Source: an uncultured Prevotellaceae bacterium (GTDB lineage: Bacteria; Bacteroidota; Bacteroidia; Bacteroidales; Bacteroidaceae). Taken from it: 64,000 nt of DNA. Where the stretch lies: positions 1-64,000 of the forward strand of contig ONQT01000003.1 in assembly GCA_900320045.1 (NCBI GenBank), in the 5' to 3' direction. The position numbers and the translations under genes were made by a program. Below, piece after piece: positions 62,790 through 64,000 of the stretch (position 1 is its first letter; every line of letters begins with the position of its first letter). The notes under the pieces were generated by a model. That model searched no databases, was not told the DNA's origin, and saw only the letters and a list, made by a program, of their open reading frames with translations.

Positions 62790-63356
62790 TTAGTCCAAGT
62801 GAACCACCCAATAGCCATTCTTGTTTGCACCGACACGCTCCAAGACACCTTTATGACGTAGAGAAGAAAGTACCTTATTGACTCCTGCCTCGGATAACTG
62901 TGCGTATTGACTAAGAGCCCCTATAGTCAAGCGGCAATCATCCTGTAGTAGGGCAACAACGCGCTGTTCAGACTTACTAAGACGTATAGAAGACGGGGAT
63001 TCAAACTGCAAATTATTCTCTACTACGTGACGTCGTTTATAGTCTACTATTTGCCGCTCGGTAGAACATAAATTATTCTTTCTTTTCTCTACTATTTTAT
63101 TGTGTACTTTTTCTTCCATTACCCGTTTGACCCGATCATCCAACTGGGAGTCTAAAACATGTTCTACCTCAGCACGTACCGCATCACGCAATTGACGCAA
63201 CATATACAGTATATAGGGAGTGTTGTCGGAAAAATCGCCAGAATTCAACGAAAAGTCATCCTCGGATTTAAGTGTCTTTAACACTCCGACTTGCGCTGCC
63301 GTCTCCATGACCAGGTCTAACACCTCAGATGTAAGGGTAAAAGAAGGTTTTTCCAT
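62790..63356 (-). CDS. Winged-helix protein of unknown function
   Basis: 188 residues. The N-terminal half is helical and charged (PYILYMLRQLRDAVRAEVEH, VKRVMEEKVHNKIVEKRKN). The C-terminal 65 residues resemble a MarR-like winged helix (LSKSEQRVVALLQDDCRLTI, then YAQLSEAGVNKVLSSLRHKG, then ERVGANKNGYWVV). It is more AT-rich than neighbours, which may mean a later acquisition. Regulator; target unknown. TACCTTTG lies 32 nt upstream. Confidence 0.7.
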   Translation of the reverse strand: MEKPSFTLTSEVLDLVMETAAQVGVLKTLKSEDDFSLNSGDFSDNTPYILYMLRQLRDAVRAEVEHVLDSQLDDRVKRVMEEKVHNKIVEKRKNNLCSTERQIVDYKRRHVVENNLQFESPSSIRLSKSEQRVVALLQDDCRLTIGALSQYAQLSEAGVNKVLSSLRHKGVLERVGANKNGYWVVHLD

Positions 63357-63387
63357 ACTTTTTATTCTTTACTATATCTTTCTGCTG

Positions 63388-63395
63388 CAAAGGTA
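63388..63395 (-). promoter_or_regulatory. -7 box for the winged-helix gene
   Basis: TACCTTTG on the minus strand, 32 nt before the ATG at 63356. Confidence 0.7.
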
Positions 63396-63503
63396 AGAAA
63401 AAAAACTGAATACGAAAGAATAATACTAAGAAAAATTTTACTATCGCCAGCTATCTTATTAAAAATAACTTCAGGATGATGTCTCTTTCTCGTTTTTTTT
63501 TCC

Positions 63504-63511
63504 TAACTTTG
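63504..63511 (+). promoter_or_regulatory. -7 box for thrC
   Basis: TAACTTTG, 38 nt before the ATG at 63549. Confidence 0.7.
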
Positions 63512-63548
63512 CAGACCAAAACAAACAACCAAACAAACAACAGGAAAT

Positions 63549-64000
63549 ATGCAATATTACAGCACGAACGGAAAAGCGCCTATTGCCGACCTGCAAAAGG
63601 CAGTGGTAAAGGGACTTGCAGAAGACAAAGGCCTCTATATGCCGGAACGGATTGAGAAACTGCCACAGGCTTTCTTCAACGACATGAAGAATATGACATT
63701 CCAGAACATAGCCTTCAACGTAGCAGCCAATTTCTTCGGCGAGGACGTCGACATGGACGGTCTGCAGGACTTGGTGTACGACACTTTGAGCTTCGACTGC
63801 CCCATTGTCAAGGTAGAAGAGAACATTTACTCCCTGGAACTCTTCCACGGCCCTACCCTAGCGTTTAAGGACGTCGGTGCCCGTTTTATGGCCAGACTGC
63901 TGCAGTATTTCCTGCGCCACGGTTCTGGACAGCAAGCCAACGCTTCTGCAAGCAAGACCGTCAACGTTCTGGTAGCAACCAGCGGCGACACGGGAAGTGC
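63549..64000 (+). CDS. thrC: Threonine synthase (partial, cut by window end)
   Basis: The first 150 codons are present. Opening MQYYSTNGKAPIADLQKAVV and LFHGPTLAFKDVGARFMAR (with the PLP-binding Lys), then VLVATSGDTGS, place it with PLP-dependent threonine synthases. Converts phosphohomoserine to threonine, downstream of Asd in the same pathway. A short Gln/Ala/Ser-rich stretch (GSGQQANASASK) before the ATSGDTGS motif appears to be a small insertion. Confidence 0.95.
   Translation, partial: MQYYSTNGKAPIADLQKAVVKGLAEDKGLYMPERIEKLPQAFFNDMKNMTFQNIAFNVAANFFGEDVDMDGLQDLVYDTLSFDCPIVKVEENIYSLELFHGPTLAFKDVGARFMARLLQYFLRHGSGQQANASASKTVNVLVATSGDTGS

Overview
The window reads as a chromosomal segment of a Bacteroidales bacterium, most likely Prevotella or a close relative such as Segatella or Xylanibacter. 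Three things support this. Almost every transcription unit starts at a Bacteroidetes-type promoter (TTTG, about 19-20 nt, then TAnnTTTG), and Shine-Dalgarno sites are not evident. The tmRNA encodes a GENTYALAA tag. Many proteins are Bacteroidales-typical: an RNF complex, TonB-type barrels, DUF4421, DUF1460, an AmgK-RapZ fusion and HisB with an N-terminal phosphatase. GC content is near 50 % by eye. No insertion sequence, phage, rRNA operon or CRISPR array is visible. Most of the window is core chromosome.

Layout. 1-0.6 kb: promoter, degenerate repeats and a doubtful ORF. 0.6-4.6 kb (minus): an amino-sugar kinase fused to a RapZ domain, a MurU-like nucleotidyltransferase, and guaA. 4.6-8.9 kb (minus): a TonB-type barrel, a small XRE/PH module flanked by a 26-bp direct repeat, and a stand-alone winged-helix regulator with a small secreted protein. 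9.2-16.1 kb: asd, then antiporter-lolD-cvfB (plus), a GH3 lipoprotein and a barrel-like secreted protein. 16.3-25.4 kb (minus): purB, an RGG-rich pseudouridine synthase, asnS, tRNA-Val, paaK plus an ACT protein, groES-groEL, and a divergent TSCPD gene. 25.5-30.4 kb (plus): sppA, lpxK, purine-nucleoside phosphorylase, thiL. 30.4-37.9 kb: a membrane-anchored AraC regulator, a secreted EEP nuclease and a four-gene envelope cluster of unknown function. 38-41 kb: tRNA-Phe, an MFS transporter and a pectinesterase. 41.2-47.1 kb (minus): rseC-rnfBCDGEA. 47.2-55.4 kb: a LysM glucosaminidase, cdd, a five-gene operon (oxidoreductase, DUF4421, DUF1460, YkvA, FAD enzyme) and a membrane protein coupled to hisB. 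55.5-64 kb: a FadL-type porin, tmRNA, secreted PepC and M48 proteases, a small secreted protein with a long leader, slyD-aroC, a candidate small RNA, a winged-helix protein and the start of thrC.

Functionally the window combines envelope maintenance (lipid A, peptidoglycan recycling and hydrolysis, outer-membrane barrels, lipoprotein sorting), nucleotide and amino-acid synthesis (guaA, purB, asd, thrC, hisB, aroC), protein quality control (GroESL, SlyD, tmRNA, SppA, PepC, M48) and ion-coupled energetics (Rnf, cation antiporter).

The most unusual signals are these. (1) Several families of 7- and 8-nt tandem repeats sit at gene borders, and two copies lie in frame inside guaA and the MurU-like gene; a hairpin-rich insert lies in thiL. 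(2) The four-gene envelope cluster at 33.2-37.9 kb. (3) The 26-bp repeat flanking the XRE/PH module. (4) A promoter-to-terminator unit of about 100 nt with no ORF at 62.5 kb. (5) Many promoters sit so close to the start codon that the mRNAs should be leaderless. (6) Domain oddities: the AmgK-RapZ fusion, a CvfB-like protein that seems to lack one S1 domain, and a pseudouridine synthase with a repetitive N-terminus of about 200 residues. All function calls come from reading motifs; no database search was run.
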